From: Intestinimonas massiliensis (ex Afouda et al. 2020)
GTDB taxonomy: Bacteria > Bacillota > Clostridia > Oscillospirales > Oscillospiraceae
DNA length: 64,000 nucleotides
Assembly (NCBI RefSeq): GCF_001244995.1
Contig: NZ_LN869529.1
Coordinates: forward strand, 441,454-505,453
Reading direction: 5' to 3'
Part shown: in pieces, positions 7,319 through 22,764 of the stretch
How the letters are laid out: each line of letters begins with the position of its first letter
How positions within the stretch are numbered: the first letter of the stretch is position 1
Translations under genes and position numbers: made by a program
Notes under the pieces: model-generated
What the model was told of the DNA's origin: nothing
Seen by the model: the letters and a program-made list of their open reading frames with translations, nothing else
Database searches by the model: none

Positions 7319-8521
7319 ATGGCGAAACGAAGACCGTCCGGCGACGGCATGGTGCGCAAGCGGGAGGACGGCCGCTGGGAGGGCCGCATCGTGGTGGGCC
7401 ACAAGAAAAACGGTACGCCCATCTTCCAGCACGCCTATGCGCATACGCAAAAGGAGCTGACGGAAAAGCTCCATCAGAATATCGAACGCTATCAGGATGT
7501 GGAGCTGACCGAGGACAGCCGCATGACCTTGGGGGAGTGGCTGGACCGTTGGCTGACGGACTATAAAGAGAACACCGTCCGCCCTGGCACCCTTGCGGGG
7601 TATCGAAGCTGCATCGAAAACTACATCAAGCCGCAGCTCGGCGGCAAGCAGGTGTCGCTGGTGACATCGCAGGATGTGCAGAAGCTCTATCGGAGGCTGA
7701 AAGAGAACGGTCGGGTCAGGGAGCATCTGAGGTTTGGTTCCGCACTGTCGGACACCACCATCAACCGCCTCCACGCCATCTTCCACCAGGCAATGGAGGA
7801 CGGCCTCCATGCGCATATCATCGCCAAGAATCCAACCGTGGGCGCAACGGTGCCAAAGGCAAGCCATGCGCCGAAACGTGTCCTGACCGACAGGGAATTG
7901 GACACCTTTCTGGACGCCGTGCGGGAAGACAGGATATGGGGAGACTTCTTCTATGTGGAGCTGACCACGGGCCTGCGGCGGGGCGAGATCTGCGGGCTCA
8001 TGTGGCAGGACTTTGACGCACGGAACGGCATCCTGCAAGTGCGCCGCACCCTTCATGACCGAAAGTTGGGGGTCGATATGCTGGGTAAGACCAAGACCCG
8101 CAGCGGTGAGCGCACCATCGTCCTGCCCCGCAGCACGGCGGAGATCCTGCGCAGACGGAAAGAAAACGCCATCACCCAATGGATCTTCCCCGATCCCGTC
8201 CGACCGGAGATGCCGCTGTCTCCGAACTGCGCCTACACGCACATGAAAGCGATCTTACACAAGGCGGGTCTGCCGGACATCCGCTTTCACGATCTGCGGC
8301 ATACCTTCGCCACCCACGCCATCGCCAGCGGCGTGGACGCCAAAACCCTGTCCGGCATTCTGGGTCACACCAACGCCAGCTTCACGCTGGATACCTACAC
8401 CCACGTCACACCGGATATGCAGAAAGCCGCCAGCGGCATCGTTGGCGGCTTCATGGAGGAAATCTTCGGGAAGGAGTTGAAACCGTGGCAAAGAAACGGA
8501 AAAGCGGAACCGGCACCGTAA
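7319..8521 (+). CDS. Tyrosine recombinase/integrase 1
   Basis: The 400-residue integrase has an N-terminal arm-binding AP2-like domain (DGMVRKREDGRWEGRIVVG, about residues 9-55), a SAM-like core-binding domain (about 65-170) and a catalytic domain. Catalytic residues are intact: R220 in TTGLRRGE, H324 and R327 in FHDLRHTFATH, the His of ILGHTN, and nucleophile Y360 in DTYTHV. It begins immediately after the stop of the DUF6809-like gene. Its 3' end overlaps the second recombinase by 37 bases. The probable target is the tRNA-Pro gene at 13796 (inference from position). Confidence 0.92.
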   Translation: MAKRRPSGDGMVRKREDGRWEGRIVVGHKKNGTPIFQHAYAHTQKELTEKLHQNIERYQDVELTEDSRMTLGEWLDRWLTDYKENTVRPGTLAGYRSCIENYIKPQLGGKQVSLVTSQDVQKLYRRLKENGRVREHLRFGSALSDTTINRLHAIFHQAMEDGLHAHIIAKNPTVGATVPKASHAPKRVLTDRELDTFLDAVREDRIWGDFFYVELTTGLRRGEICGLMWQDFDARNGILQVRRTLHDRKLGVDMLGKTKTRSGERTIVLPRSTAEILRRRKENAITQWIFPDPVRPEMPLSPNCAYTHMKAILHKAGLPDIRFHDLRHTFATHAIASGVDAKTLSGILGHTNASFTLDTYTHVTPDMQKAASGIVGGFMEEIFGKELKPWQRNGKAEPAP

Positions 8522-10062
8522 GACAGCGCGGCGACGGCCGGTGGGAGGGCCGCGTTGTCATCGGCTATGATGACAATGGCCTTCCCAAGACAAAGAATGT
8601 TCTCGCCAAAACAAAGCGGGAATGTCAAGAAAAGTTGAAGACACTCGCCGAAAGCATGGTGGGGAGGAATGACCGAAAGGTCAAACCGGATATGCTGTTC
8701 GGGGACTGGCTATGCTACTGGTATGAAACCCACAGCAAACCGACGCTCCGCGCCTCCACACAGAACAACTACGAAAACGTCATCCACAACCATGTCCTGC
8801 CGGAGATCGGGAAAATCCCGCTGAACAAATTGTCGCAGAATGATTTACAGCAGTTCTACGGACGGCTGAAAAAGAACGGCCGCAAGCGTCTGACGGAGCA
8901 ATACGGCGCGGGACTTTCCGACCGCATGGTGCGGATGTGCCACGCGGTCTGCCGCTCCGCCTTGGAACGGGCCGTGCGGGATGACCTGCTCCGTACAAAC
9001 CCAGCCATCGGCTGCAAGCTGCCGCCGAAAAAGGCAAAGGAAATGCAGGTGCTGGATCGGGAGGAATTGCAGAAATTTCTCATTCAGGCGCAGGCGGACG
9101 GGTACTACGAGCTATTCCTGCTGGATCTCTGCACCGGCCTGCGGCGTGGCGAACTGATAGCGCTGCAATGGGACGACCTGAACTTTGAAACCGGTGTGCT
9201 GACCGTCAACAAACAGGCGTACACGGTAAACGGTGAATTGCAGATTATCCCACCGAAAACAAAAGCGTCCGTTCGAAAACTGGTGCTACCGCCTGCGGTG
9301 CTGGCCGTGCTGCGGGAGTACCGCAGGAAGGCGGATTCCCGCTGGATGTTTCCGTCCCCGGTGAAGGCGGATCGACCGATCACGCCCGGCGTGGCACGAA
9401 GGCGGCTTCAGACGATACTGGAGCGGGCAGACTGCAAGCGTGTCAGATTTCATGATCTGCGGCACACCTTCGCGACGCTGGCGCTGGAAAACGGCATGGA
9501 TGTGAAAACCCTCTCCGCCATGCTGGGCCATGTGTCGGCGGTGACAACGCTGGACATCTACACCCACATCACCGGCGATATGCAGCGGGCAGCCGCCGCC
9601 AGCATCGACCGGAGCATCGGCAAAGCAGAACCGCAGGAAGAAGCGGAGCCGGAGCAGAAAGGCATCGTGGACTTCCAGCCCTATGTGGGGAAGAAAAGGA
9701 AACCGGGCACCGGCTGCGTCAGCGAACTCAATGACCACCTGTTTGAAGGGCGCTATTCTCCCATATGGCCGGACGGGACACAGCATTCCCGCAACGTCTA
9801 CGCCCGCACCCGCGAGGAGTGCGAGGAAAAGCTCAAGGCGCTGATCACGGAGATGAACGAGGAACGCAAAAATCTCAAGGAGCAGCTTGCGGGCATCGCC
9901 CCACCGGAAAAGCTGACAAAGAAGCAGCGCAAGCTGTGGGACTATATGCGCCTCCACCCGGAGGTCACGGAGTTCTCGACCATCGCCAAACGAACCGGAC
10001 TGGCAAGAAATACCGTGAAGAAGCACTATGGGATGGTGGCGGGGATGCTTGGGAGAAAATAG
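8485..10062 (+). CDS. Tyrosine recombinase/integrase 2 with duplicated arm-binding domain and C-terminal HTH
   Basis: The 525-residue recombinase starts at GTG 8485, eight bases after AAGGAG, within the end of integrase 1. Residues about 4-54 form an arm-binding domain (GTGTVRQRGDGRWEGRVVIG). The catalytic domain is complete: R220 in CTGLRRGE, H323 and R326 in FHDLRHTFATL, the His of MLGHVS, and Y359 in LDIYTH. Unusually, a second copy of the arm-binding domain follows at about residues 403-455 (GTGCVSELNDHLFEGRYSP, then RNVYARTREECEEKL). The protein ends in an HTH-like tail (FSTIAKRTGLARNTVKKHY). Most family members end soon after the catalytic Tyr, so this adds about 150 residues. Confidence 0.9.
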   Translation: MAKKRKSGTGTVRQRGDGRWEGRVVIGYDDNGLPKTKNVLAKTKRECQEKLKTLAESMVGRNDRKVKPDMLFGDWLCYWYETHSKPTLRASTQNNYENVIHNHVLPEIGKIPLNKLSQNDLQQFYGRLKKNGRKRLTEQYGAGLSDRMVRMCHAVCRSALERAVRDDLLRTNPAIGCKLPPKKAKEMQVLDREELQKFLIQAQADGYYELFLLDLCTGLRRGELIALQWDDLNFETGVLTVNKQAYTVNGELQIIPPKTKASVRKLVLPPAVLAVLREYRRKADSRWMFPSPVKADRPITPGVARRRLQTILERADCKRVRFHDLRHTFATLALENGMDVKTLSAMLGHVSAVTTLDIYTHITGDMQRAAAASIDRSIGKAEPQEEAEPEQKGIVDFQPYVGKKRKPGTGCVSELNDHLFEGRYSPIWPDGTQHSRNVYARTREECEEKLKALITEMNEERKNLKEQLAGIAPPEKLTKKQRKLWDYMRLHPEVTEFSTIAKRTGLARNTVKKHYGMVAGMLGRK

Positions 10063-10082
10063 AAATCACGGAAGTGCAAGAG

Positions 10083-10126
10083 CAGAGGCGAAGAGGATTG
10101 ATTGGAATCCTTGCCTCTGTTTTTCC
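10083..10126 (+). terminator. Probable terminator after integrase 2
   Basis: AGAGGCGAAGAGGATT pairs imperfectly with AATCCTTGCCTCT and is followed by GTTTTTCCTGTTTTG. Confidence 0.6.
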
Positions 10127-10251
10127 TGTTTTGATATAGATGAAATATGTAAAAAACTAAGATAATTCTATGACAGTATTGCGTATGCGTAATGCGGATT
10201 CTTGTCTTTTGCTAAAATCGATGGTACTATGATATTGAAAATTGTGTGAGG

Positions 10252-10317
10252 TCTCACGGCAGAAAACTACCACATCATCCAGCAGGCATTTGCCAAACGC
10301 TTCTATCGTGAGCCATA
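10252..10317 (+). pseudogene. Possible 3' remnant of a lost gene
   Basis: Between the terminator and mcrB one frame reads GLTAENYHIIQQAFAKRF, then YREP and a stop. It looks like the natural end of a coding sequence but has no start or upstream body. It may be what is left of a gene replaced by the mcrBC cargo. The family is not recognised. The rest of 10127-10344 is AT-rich and shows nothing more. Confidence 0.3.
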
Positions 10318-10344
10318 AATGAGCTGAAATATCGGAGGTGCAGC

Positions 10345-12438
10345 ATGGCTATACCAAAGCTGAAAAAGCAGGATGTTATTGATGCCCTGAAATTTATCGA
10401 CGAGAACGGAGTTCCCGAACATAATACAAGCGTAAAATATGTACTTGTGTCTGAGAATGGGAAAAAGTATCCGCCGAAGTATGTAGTAGCCGTTGCTGAC
10501 CATTTGGCAAACGGCACAGATATTTCAACAACTGGATTTAATGCCGTTGAAGCGAAAAACTATTTGGAGGAGCAGGGATTTACCATCGAGACTAAGCAGC
10601 AGGAGAAGTTTGAACTTACCATTACTGCCGAAAGTGTCGAGTCAACAGATGAACGTTTTACAATGGATAATCTGAGCCTCGGTGATAACTATAAGCCTTT
10701 GGATGCCTATTTCCAAAGAGCGAATGGGGATATAATCAGGCGTGCCTATAACAAAGGCGAAAGAAGAAACACAAATCAGACTCTGCCGCGCATTGCCTGC
10801 CAGGTTTTTGAGAAACAGCTTGCCACATTGTCGGTTGAGGATAAGGAGAACTTTCCTGTCTGTAAATATAATCCGGACAGCGACGTAATCAGAGGTATCT
10901 ATACGAGTGTGGATGAATTCAAGAAACACCGCAACACGATAGAATACCTGACATATAGTTATGATAACGGCCGCCAATTTGTGATCTACAGCTGGAATAT
11001 CTTTACTACGGTTGTCTTTGTGCAGGAATGCTTGAAGCGTTTTGGCGAACCGGGGGATCAATTCGTCCTTGTGTACCGCGAAAAAGATGAGAAGGAAACC
11101 GCAGCGGCGGAACCGACTGCCCAGATAAATCTTGATCAGAGGGCTAAAAAGTATCTGAATGAATTCTCTTCTATGCTGATCAAATCAAAAAATCTGATTT
11201 TCAGAGGAGCGCCTGGTACTGGCAAGACTTATCTTGCAAAAGAAATTGCTGCGGATATTATTAGCAATGGTTATGAGGACAAGTATGATTGTCTTACTGA
11301 CGAGCAGAAAAAACAGGTAGAGTTTGTCCAGTTCCACCCGAGTTATGACTACTCTGATTTTGTTGAGGGGCTGAGACCAAAGGTCAACGATGACGGGACG
11401 ATGGGCTTTGAATTGCAGGACGGCATTTTTAAGAAGTTTGTTGCCCGCGCCAGAAAGAACTATGAGGACTCACAAAAAACCAGAGAAGACGTGGAAAAGG
11501 AAGTCACGGTTCAGGAATCCATGGCGGAGTTTTTCTCTGATATTGAGTTTGGCGTTGATACATTTAAGACGATTAACGGAAATGAGTTTACCATTACCGG
11601 TGTGGATGATGGGCATATTTATATTTCTATTCCTGGAAACGCAATGGCGAACAAGCTTGCTTTGAATCTGGACGAAGTTAGAAAGATGTTGGAATCCGGG
11701 CAGAAGTTTGAGAAGATAAAGGATATTACGACCTTTTTCGGCAAAACGTTTGCTACGCAGGGATACTCCTATGACTTTGCCATCTATAAAGCCATTAGAG
11801 CAAAGAAAAGCACAGCTTCAAAGACAAAGGCAAAGCAGGAAGAATTGAAAAAATACATATTTATCATCGATGAGATTAATCGCGGCGAAATTTCAAAGAT
11901 TTTTGGTGAACTGTTCTTTGCGATAGACCCTGGTTATCGCGGCAAAGCCGGAGAAATCTCCACGCAGTATTCCAATTTGCACTTTAATCCTGATGAAAAG
12001 TTCTATATTCCTGAGAATGTCTATATTATCGGCACCATGAACGATATCGACCGCTCTGTAGACAGCTTTGATTTTGCCATGCGCCGCCGCTTCCGCTTTG
12101 TGGAGCTTAAAGCGGATGAACATCTCGAAGCAATTAATGAGTCGATAGAGGACGAAGAGCGTAGGTCTGAAGCAATCAGAAGAATGAGCGAGCTCAATAA
12201 GGCAATCCCCGAGGTTGAGGATCTGAACGAAAACTATCAGATTGGCGCAGCCTATTTTGCGAAGTTGAGAACGCTTGATTTTGACCAGCTTTGGACAGAT
12301 TACCTGCAGCCGCTCCTGCAGGAGTACATACAGGGAATGTACGATGAGGAGGGGATCATGAATCGGTTCGCGAGGGCATACGGCTATCAGAAACCCGCCA
12401 GAGGTGATGAGAATGAAGCTGCTCAGAATCAAGGATAA
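10345..12438 (+). CDS. mcrB: McrB-type AAA+ GTPase/ATPase subunit of a type IV restriction system
   Basis: The 697-residue protein is the motor subunit of a McrBC-like modification-dependent restriction system. Residues about 5-75 resemble the ScoMcrA-type N-terminal head domain (GKKYPPKYVVAVA motif). Residues about 110-245 form a second, unassigned specificity region. The AAA+ core carries Walker A GAPGTGKT (about 288-295), Walker B FIIDEINRGEISKIF (about 505-519) and the McrB-type sensor GTMNDIDRSVDSFD (about 561-574) followed by FAMRRRFRF. CGGAGGTG precedes the ATG. The last 26 bases overlap mcrC, as is usual for the pair. It is AT-richer than the integrases, pointing to cargo acquired separately. 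Confidence 0.9.
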   Translation: MAIPKLKKQDVIDALKFIDENGVPEHNTSVKYVLVSENGKKYPPKYVVAVADHLANGTDISTTGFNAVEAKNYLEEQGFTIETKQQEKFELTITAESVESTDERFTMDNLSLGDNYKPLDAYFQRANGDIIRRAYNKGERRNTNQTLPRIACQVFEKQLATLSVEDKENFPVCKYNPDSDVIRGIYTSVDEFKKHRNTIEYLTYSYDNGRQFVIYSWNIFTTVVFVQECLKRFGEPGDQFVLVYREKDEKETAAAEPTAQINLDQRAKKYLNEFSSMLIKSKNLIFRGAPGTGKTYLAKEIAADIISNGYEDKYDCLTDEQKKQVEFVQFHPSYDYSDFVEGLRPKVNDDGTMGFELQDGIFKKFVARARKNYEDSQKTREDVEKEVTVQESMAEFFSDIEFGVDTFKTINGNEFTITGVDDGHIYISIPGNAMANKLALNLDEVRKMLESGQKFEKIKDITTFFGKTFATQGYSYDFAIYKAIRAKKSTASKTKAKQEELKKYIFIIDEINRGEISKIFGELFFAIDPGYRGKAGEISTQYSNLHFNPDEKFYIPENVYIIGTMNDIDRSVDSFDFAMRRRFRFVELKADEHLEAINESIEDEERRSEAIRRMSELNKAIPEVEDLNENYQIGAAYFAKLRTLDFDQLWTDYLQPLLQEYIQGMYDEEGIMNRFARAYGYQKPARGDENEAAQNQG

Positions 12439-13729
12439 CTCTCAGCAGAAAAAGGATGCCTTTTCTCAAATAGGGAAGTTGACAGGGAAAATTGCTGATA
12501 AAACGCTGGAGCAGCTTGAGCGAGAAGGAGTATTCGTATTTCCTGAAACCGTAAAGGACGCAGGGGATATTTCACGAGATCAGATGATCCTTCAAAGCGT
12601 CAATGACACCTATCGCACGGGTAATGTGATGGGCTTTCTTGGATGTGGTGATGAGCGGCTTGTTATTGAGTCGCGTTTCTGCGGAGAAGGCGAAGATTAC
12701 TTTTTTCAGTATCTTTTGGACAAGGTTCTGGACTTTCCCAATATTGTTGATTTAGAGTCCGATGCCAATCAAGATAACCGGCTGTTCAATTTTTTGCTGT
12801 TCCTGTTCCCGTACTATCTCAAGGCAGCTATGCGGAAGGGCTTATTCAAGAAGTATATCCGATACAGGTACAATGACGGAAATGTAAAGGGTACGATTGA
12901 TGTTGCAAGACATATAGAGAAGAACACACCGTTTGTTGGAAATGTTGCATACAGCCAGCGTGAGTTTTCTTATGACAACTGTCTAATGGAGTTGGTGCGG
13001 CATACCATAGAGTTTGTTAAGAGAAAACCATATGGGAACAGCCTGCTTGTCAAAGTAAAAGATGAGGTAAAACTCATTGTAGATGCAACTCCGGGTTATG
13101 AGCCGTATGATCGACAGAAAATCATTGAACAGAATAAGAAGAATACCGTCCGCCATGCCTATTTCCGCGAGTATCTCGCATTGCAGAGGCTGTGCCTCCT
13201 GATCCTTCAACACCAGAAACACCAAATCGGCACAGGGTCGAGGCAGATATACGGCATTTTGTTTGACGGTGCATGGCTGTGGGAGGAGTATATCAACTCG
13301 CTCATCAAAGAAACTTTCTATCACCCGATGAACAAGAACGGCGCGGGCGCGCAGAGATTGTTTGAGCGGAATGTGGGACTGATTTATCCGGATTTCATCA
13401 GCCGGAATAGCAAAACGCGGATCATTGCGGATGCTAAGTATAAGCCCATCGACAACATCGGCAATCGAGATTATTTACAAGTGCTTGCCTATATGTTCCG
13501 CTTTGATGCGAAGACTGGCTATTATCTCTATCCAGAAACAGAAGGCTCTGCCGATTTGAAATTGCGGATGAATTGCGGTTCTACCTATGAGAAAAATGTT
13601 ATGCCGCGTGACGACATCAGCCTTACCAAGCATGGCTTGAAAATTCCTGTAGATGCGCTAAATTATGCTGAATTCTCTGTGAGAATGAAGACCTGCGAAC
13701 AAGAATTCAAAAGTGCGCTAATATTTTAA
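12413..13729 (+). CDS. mcrC: McrC-type PD-(D/E)xK nuclease subunit
   Basis: The 438-residue protein is the nuclease partner of McrB. A PD-(D/E)xK centre is visible: D327 in IYPDFI, then D340 and K342 in IIADAKYK. The N-terminal 200 residues match the McrC adaptor region (GFLGCGDERLVIESRF, LFNFLLFLFPYYLKAAMRKG). ATG 12413 is preferred to the ATG at 12407 and GTG at 12404 because GAGG at 12401-12404 gives eight bases of spacing. Expected role: cleavage of DNA carrying modified bases once McrB has loaded and translocated. It ends 66 bases before the 3' end of the tRNA-Pro gene, that is at the edge of the element. Confidence 0.9.
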   Translation: MKLLRIKDNSQQKKDAFSQIGKLTGKIADKTLEQLEREGVFVFPETVKDAGDISRDQMILQSVNDTYRTGNVMGFLGCGDERLVIESRFCGEGEDYFFQYLLDKVLDFPNIVDLESDANQDNRLFNFLLFLFPYYLKAAMRKGLFKKYIRYRYNDGNVKGTIDVARHIEKNTPFVGNVAYSQREFSYDNCLMELVRHTIEFVKRKPYGNSLLVKVKDEVKLIVDATPGYEPYDRQKIIEQNKKNTVRHAYFREYLALQRLCLLILQHQKHQIGTGSRQIYGILFDGAWLWEEYINSLIKETFYHPMNKNGAGAQRLFERNVGLIYPDFISRNSKTRIIADAKYKPIDNIGNRDYLQVLAYMFRFDAKTGYYLYPETEGSADLKLRMNCGSTYEKNVMPRDDISLTKHGLKIPVDALNYAEFSVRMKTCEQEFKSALIF

Positions 13730-13756
13730 CTTGTTCAAAGAAGTGTATACTTAAAT

Positions 13757-13795
13757 AAGAAAACAGCCCCTGAAATCATTCGATTTCAGGGGCTG
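13757..13795 (-). terminator. Terminator of the tRNA-Pro gene
   Basis: CAGCCCCTGAAATC/GATTTCAGGGGCTG (loop ATTC) is a 14-bp perfect stem. Read on the - strand it is followed by TTTTCTTATTT, so it ends transcription of the tRNA. Confidence 0.8.
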
Positions 13796-13871
13796 TGGTC
13801 CGAGATGGGAGACTCGAACTCCCGGCCTGATGGTCCCAAACCACCCGCGCTACCAACTGCGCTAATCCCGG
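13796..13871 (-). tRNA. tRNA-Pro (anticodon UGG)
   Basis: Read on the - strand the 76 bases fold as a cloverleaf: acceptor CCGGGAT pairs with ATCTCGG (one G-U), the D arm contains AGCGCAGTTGGTAGCGC, and the anticodon arm is GGTGG-TTTGGGA-CCATC with anticodon TGG. The T arm is GGGAG-TTCGAGT-CTCCC. Discriminator A and an encoded CCA follow. It marks the right edge of the mcrBC/integrase block and is the likely integration target. Its anticodon stem differs from the two displaced 5' halves at 14024 and 14096. Confidence 0.9.
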
Positions 13872-13889
13872 ATTTTAGGTTATTGAGTT

Positions 13890-13950
13890 TTGCGCCAGAT
13901 GTGGTCAAACATGTGGTCACGGCGATTTTTTGACCACCTCGGCTTGCGGG
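13890..13950. repeat. Short direct repeats TGTGGTCA beside the tRNA, att-like
   Basis: TGTGGTCAAACA is followed by TGTGGTCACGGCG, and a reversed TGACCACC occurs about 20 bases later. Repeats of this type next to a tRNA gene resemble recombinase arm or core sites left after integration (inference). Confidence 0.4.
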
Positions 13951-14023
13951 GAAAGTGCCTGTATTGCAGGCGTATCAAGGGATTGCGAGGATGGCGTTTT
14001 CCGGCTTGAAGGGGGAGCGACCC

Positions 14024-14063
14024 GCTCCCAAAGCAGGCGCGCTACCAACTGCGCTACACCCGG
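14024..14063 (-). pseudogene. Displaced 5' half of a tRNA-Pro gene (copy A)
   Basis: On the - strand it reads acceptor/D-arm sequence GTGTAGCGCAGTTGGTAGCG and then GCCTGCTTTGGGAGC, i.e. 5' acceptor, D arm and anticodon arm with the TGG anticodon. After the anticodon arm similarity ends, and no T arm or CCA follows. An 18-bp block is identical to the intact tRNA-Pro at 13796. A break at the anticodon arm is typical of tyrosine-recombinase crossover sites. Confidence 0.7.
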
Positions 14064-14095
14064 TTATTAAGTTGTTTTATCCGGCTGGGCGTATT

Positions 14096-14133
14096 CTCCC
14101 AAGCAGGCGTGCTACCAACTGCGCTACACCCCG
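14096..14133 (-). pseudogene. Displaced 5' half of a tRNA-Pro gene (copy B)
   Basis: This is a second 5' tRNA-Pro half on the - strand (GGTGTAGCGCAGTTGGTAGC, then ACGCCTGCTTGGGAG), ending inside the anticodon loop with one T fewer than copy A. Two tandem halves ending at the same point suggest two independent integration events. Confidence 0.7.
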
Positions 14134-14204
14134 ATATTTGATTTTTGTCTGTCTCGTGGTTGCTTCCAAGCGGTCTTTGCAGATCGGACCGGCAGTCTTT
14201 TTGC

Positions 14205-14233
14205 AGTATAATATATGAAAACAGATTTTTCAA
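14205..14233 (-). promoter_or_regulatory. SigA promoter pointing at the displaced tRNA halves
   Basis: On the - strand TTGAAA (14233-14228), 17 bases, TATACT (14210-14205). It lies about 70 bases before tRNA half B and is probably the original tRNA-Pro promoter. The remaining parts of 13872-14718 (tRNA scars, this promoter, a CCGGAT hairpin at 14320-14333 with a T run only on the - strand, and the rpoB promoter) contain no gene I can support. Confidence 0.65.
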
Positions 14234-14351
14234 GTCCTATTCCGAGGTGCAGTGTGAATCAATGGAAAGGCGCGGACCCTGCATTGGCTGCGCCTGTCTC
14301 CCCAAGTGCATAAAAAAACCCGGATAAATCCGGACTATAGACACAAAAGAC

Positions 14352-14380
14352 TTGACGGGGAAAAAATTACATGGTATACT
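14352..14380 (+). promoter_or_regulatory. SigA promoter of rpoBC
   Basis: TTGACG (14352-14357), 17-base spacer, TATACT (14375-14380). It leaves a leader of about 330 bases before rpoB. No ribosomal L10/L12 genes lie upstream, so rpoBC is transcribed from here. Confidence 0.8.
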
Positions 14381-14718
14381 GAAACGCTTCCATACATGGG
14401 AAACCTTTTGCAGATACCCTTCCACGCTATAGCAAGTATAGCAGGTTTCAGGGCCCACCGCAAGAGGGAAGAACAAACAACAAAACAACGCTGTCGTGCG
14501 TATCAAAATCGCTGAAAGCCGGGGTTTTGGTCGAAACGACGGAGATCCGGCGGAAAAATGGCGTAAACCGGCGGCCTGAACAGGCAGACCGGTGGAAACA
14601 GTCCGGAAATGGAGGGCGAAGTTTGGAGATTCTCCGGCTTCGTGGAGCCAGCGGCGAGGGCGCTTGTGAGCAGAGCAGTCCGCGTCGGAAGATTTAGGGA
14701 AAGGAATGGTCATTCGGA

Positions 14719-18447
<3,729 letters not shown>

Positions 18448-18469
18448 GAGAGGGAGGACGCTTTAGAAT

Positions 18470-22222
<3,753 letters not shown>

Positions 22223-22241
22223 GCCCCTCTGCATTGTGAAA

Positions 22242-22279
22242 AACGCCGCCCCGCAAAGGCTTGCGGGGCGGCGTTTTAA
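22242..22279 (+). terminator. Terminator of rpoBC
   Basis: 15-bp perfect stem (22242-22256 with 22261-22275) followed by TTTTAAC. Confidence 0.88.
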
Positions 22280-22291
22280 CGATTTTACAGG

Positions 22292-22320
22292 TTGACATCC
22301 CAGGGGGTTCGTGATACAAT
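22292..22320 (+). promoter_or_regulatory. SigA promoter of the L7Ae-like/rpsL gene group
   Basis: TTGACA (22292-22297), 17 bases, TACAAT (22315-22320), starting just after the rpoC terminator. Confidence 0.8.
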
Positions 22321-22408
22321 ACTTACTCGTTGGATTGGGAAAATTGCGCCCAAAACTGGGGGGTAAGCGCCCCAATCCGCGGTAAAATCGGACACAGGGG
22401 GGATGACG

Positions 22409-22654
22409 GTGCTGACCGAGCTCAAGGCCGGACCCCGGGTGGTGGGTGCAAAACAGACCCGCCGGGCCGTCAATGACGGACGCGCCCTCCGGGTATTCCT
22501 GGCGAAGGATGCAGACCCAAATGTAACGGCTCCCATTGAGGAGCTGTGCGCCCAGCGGCAGGTGAGTGTGGAGTGGGCGGACGCCATGCGCGAGGTGGGC
22601 GCCGCCTGCGGAATCGCCGTGGGAGCCGCCGTGGCCGCGCTGGTGAGGGAGTGA
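22409..22654 (+). CDS. L7Ae/L30e-family ribosome-associated RNA-binding protein (YbxF-like)
   Basis: The 81-residue protein has the L7Ae fold signatures: LKAGPRVVGAKQTRRAVNDG at the N terminus, then RVFLAKDADPNVTAPIEELC and a hydrophobic GIAVGAAVAALV at the C terminus. Family members bind kink-turn RNA. The Bacillus version (YbxF) lies, as here, between rpoC and rpsL. The GTG at 22409 is six bases after GGGGGG. The ATG at 22403 would have no spacing to that RBS, so it is a less likely start. Confidence 0.85.
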   Translation: MLTELKAGPRVVGAKQTRRAVNDGRALRVFLAKDADPNVTAPIEELCAQRQVSVEWADAMREVGAACGIAVGAAVAALVRE

Positions 22655-22764
22655 AGCCCGGACCGGCTTCCGCTTTTTCACGCTCCTATTTGGTTTTGGC
22701 AGAATAATCCCCGGATTATCCTGTTAAAATAATAAAATGATTTCCGAAGAAAGGAGGAACATCC

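Larger units (their letters stand above)
4690..13871. mobile_element. Decayed integrative/mobilizable element at tRNA-Pro carrying mcrBC
   Basis: Excisionase-like, initiator-like, ribbon-helix-helix, truncated relaxase, DUF6809-like and two integrase genes lie in the order usual for clostridial elements, and the block ends at tRNA-Pro. Loss of most of the relaxase implies it cannot start its own transfer. The left boundary is placed only approximately, after the DUF6076-like gene. Confidence 0.6.

Noticed and set aside
6701-8242. 513-codon frame antisense to integrase 1
   Set aside because: Covers the integrase active site and the DUF6809-like gene in antisense; low-quality composition.
13955-14218. 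87-codon frame over the tRNA halves
   Set aside because: Reads through the displaced tRNA fragments, so it is chance coding.
14308-14333. Hairpin CCGGAT/ATCCGG with T run on the - strand
   Set aside because: Looks like a terminator but no - strand gene lies upstream of it; kept only as a note, not as a feature.
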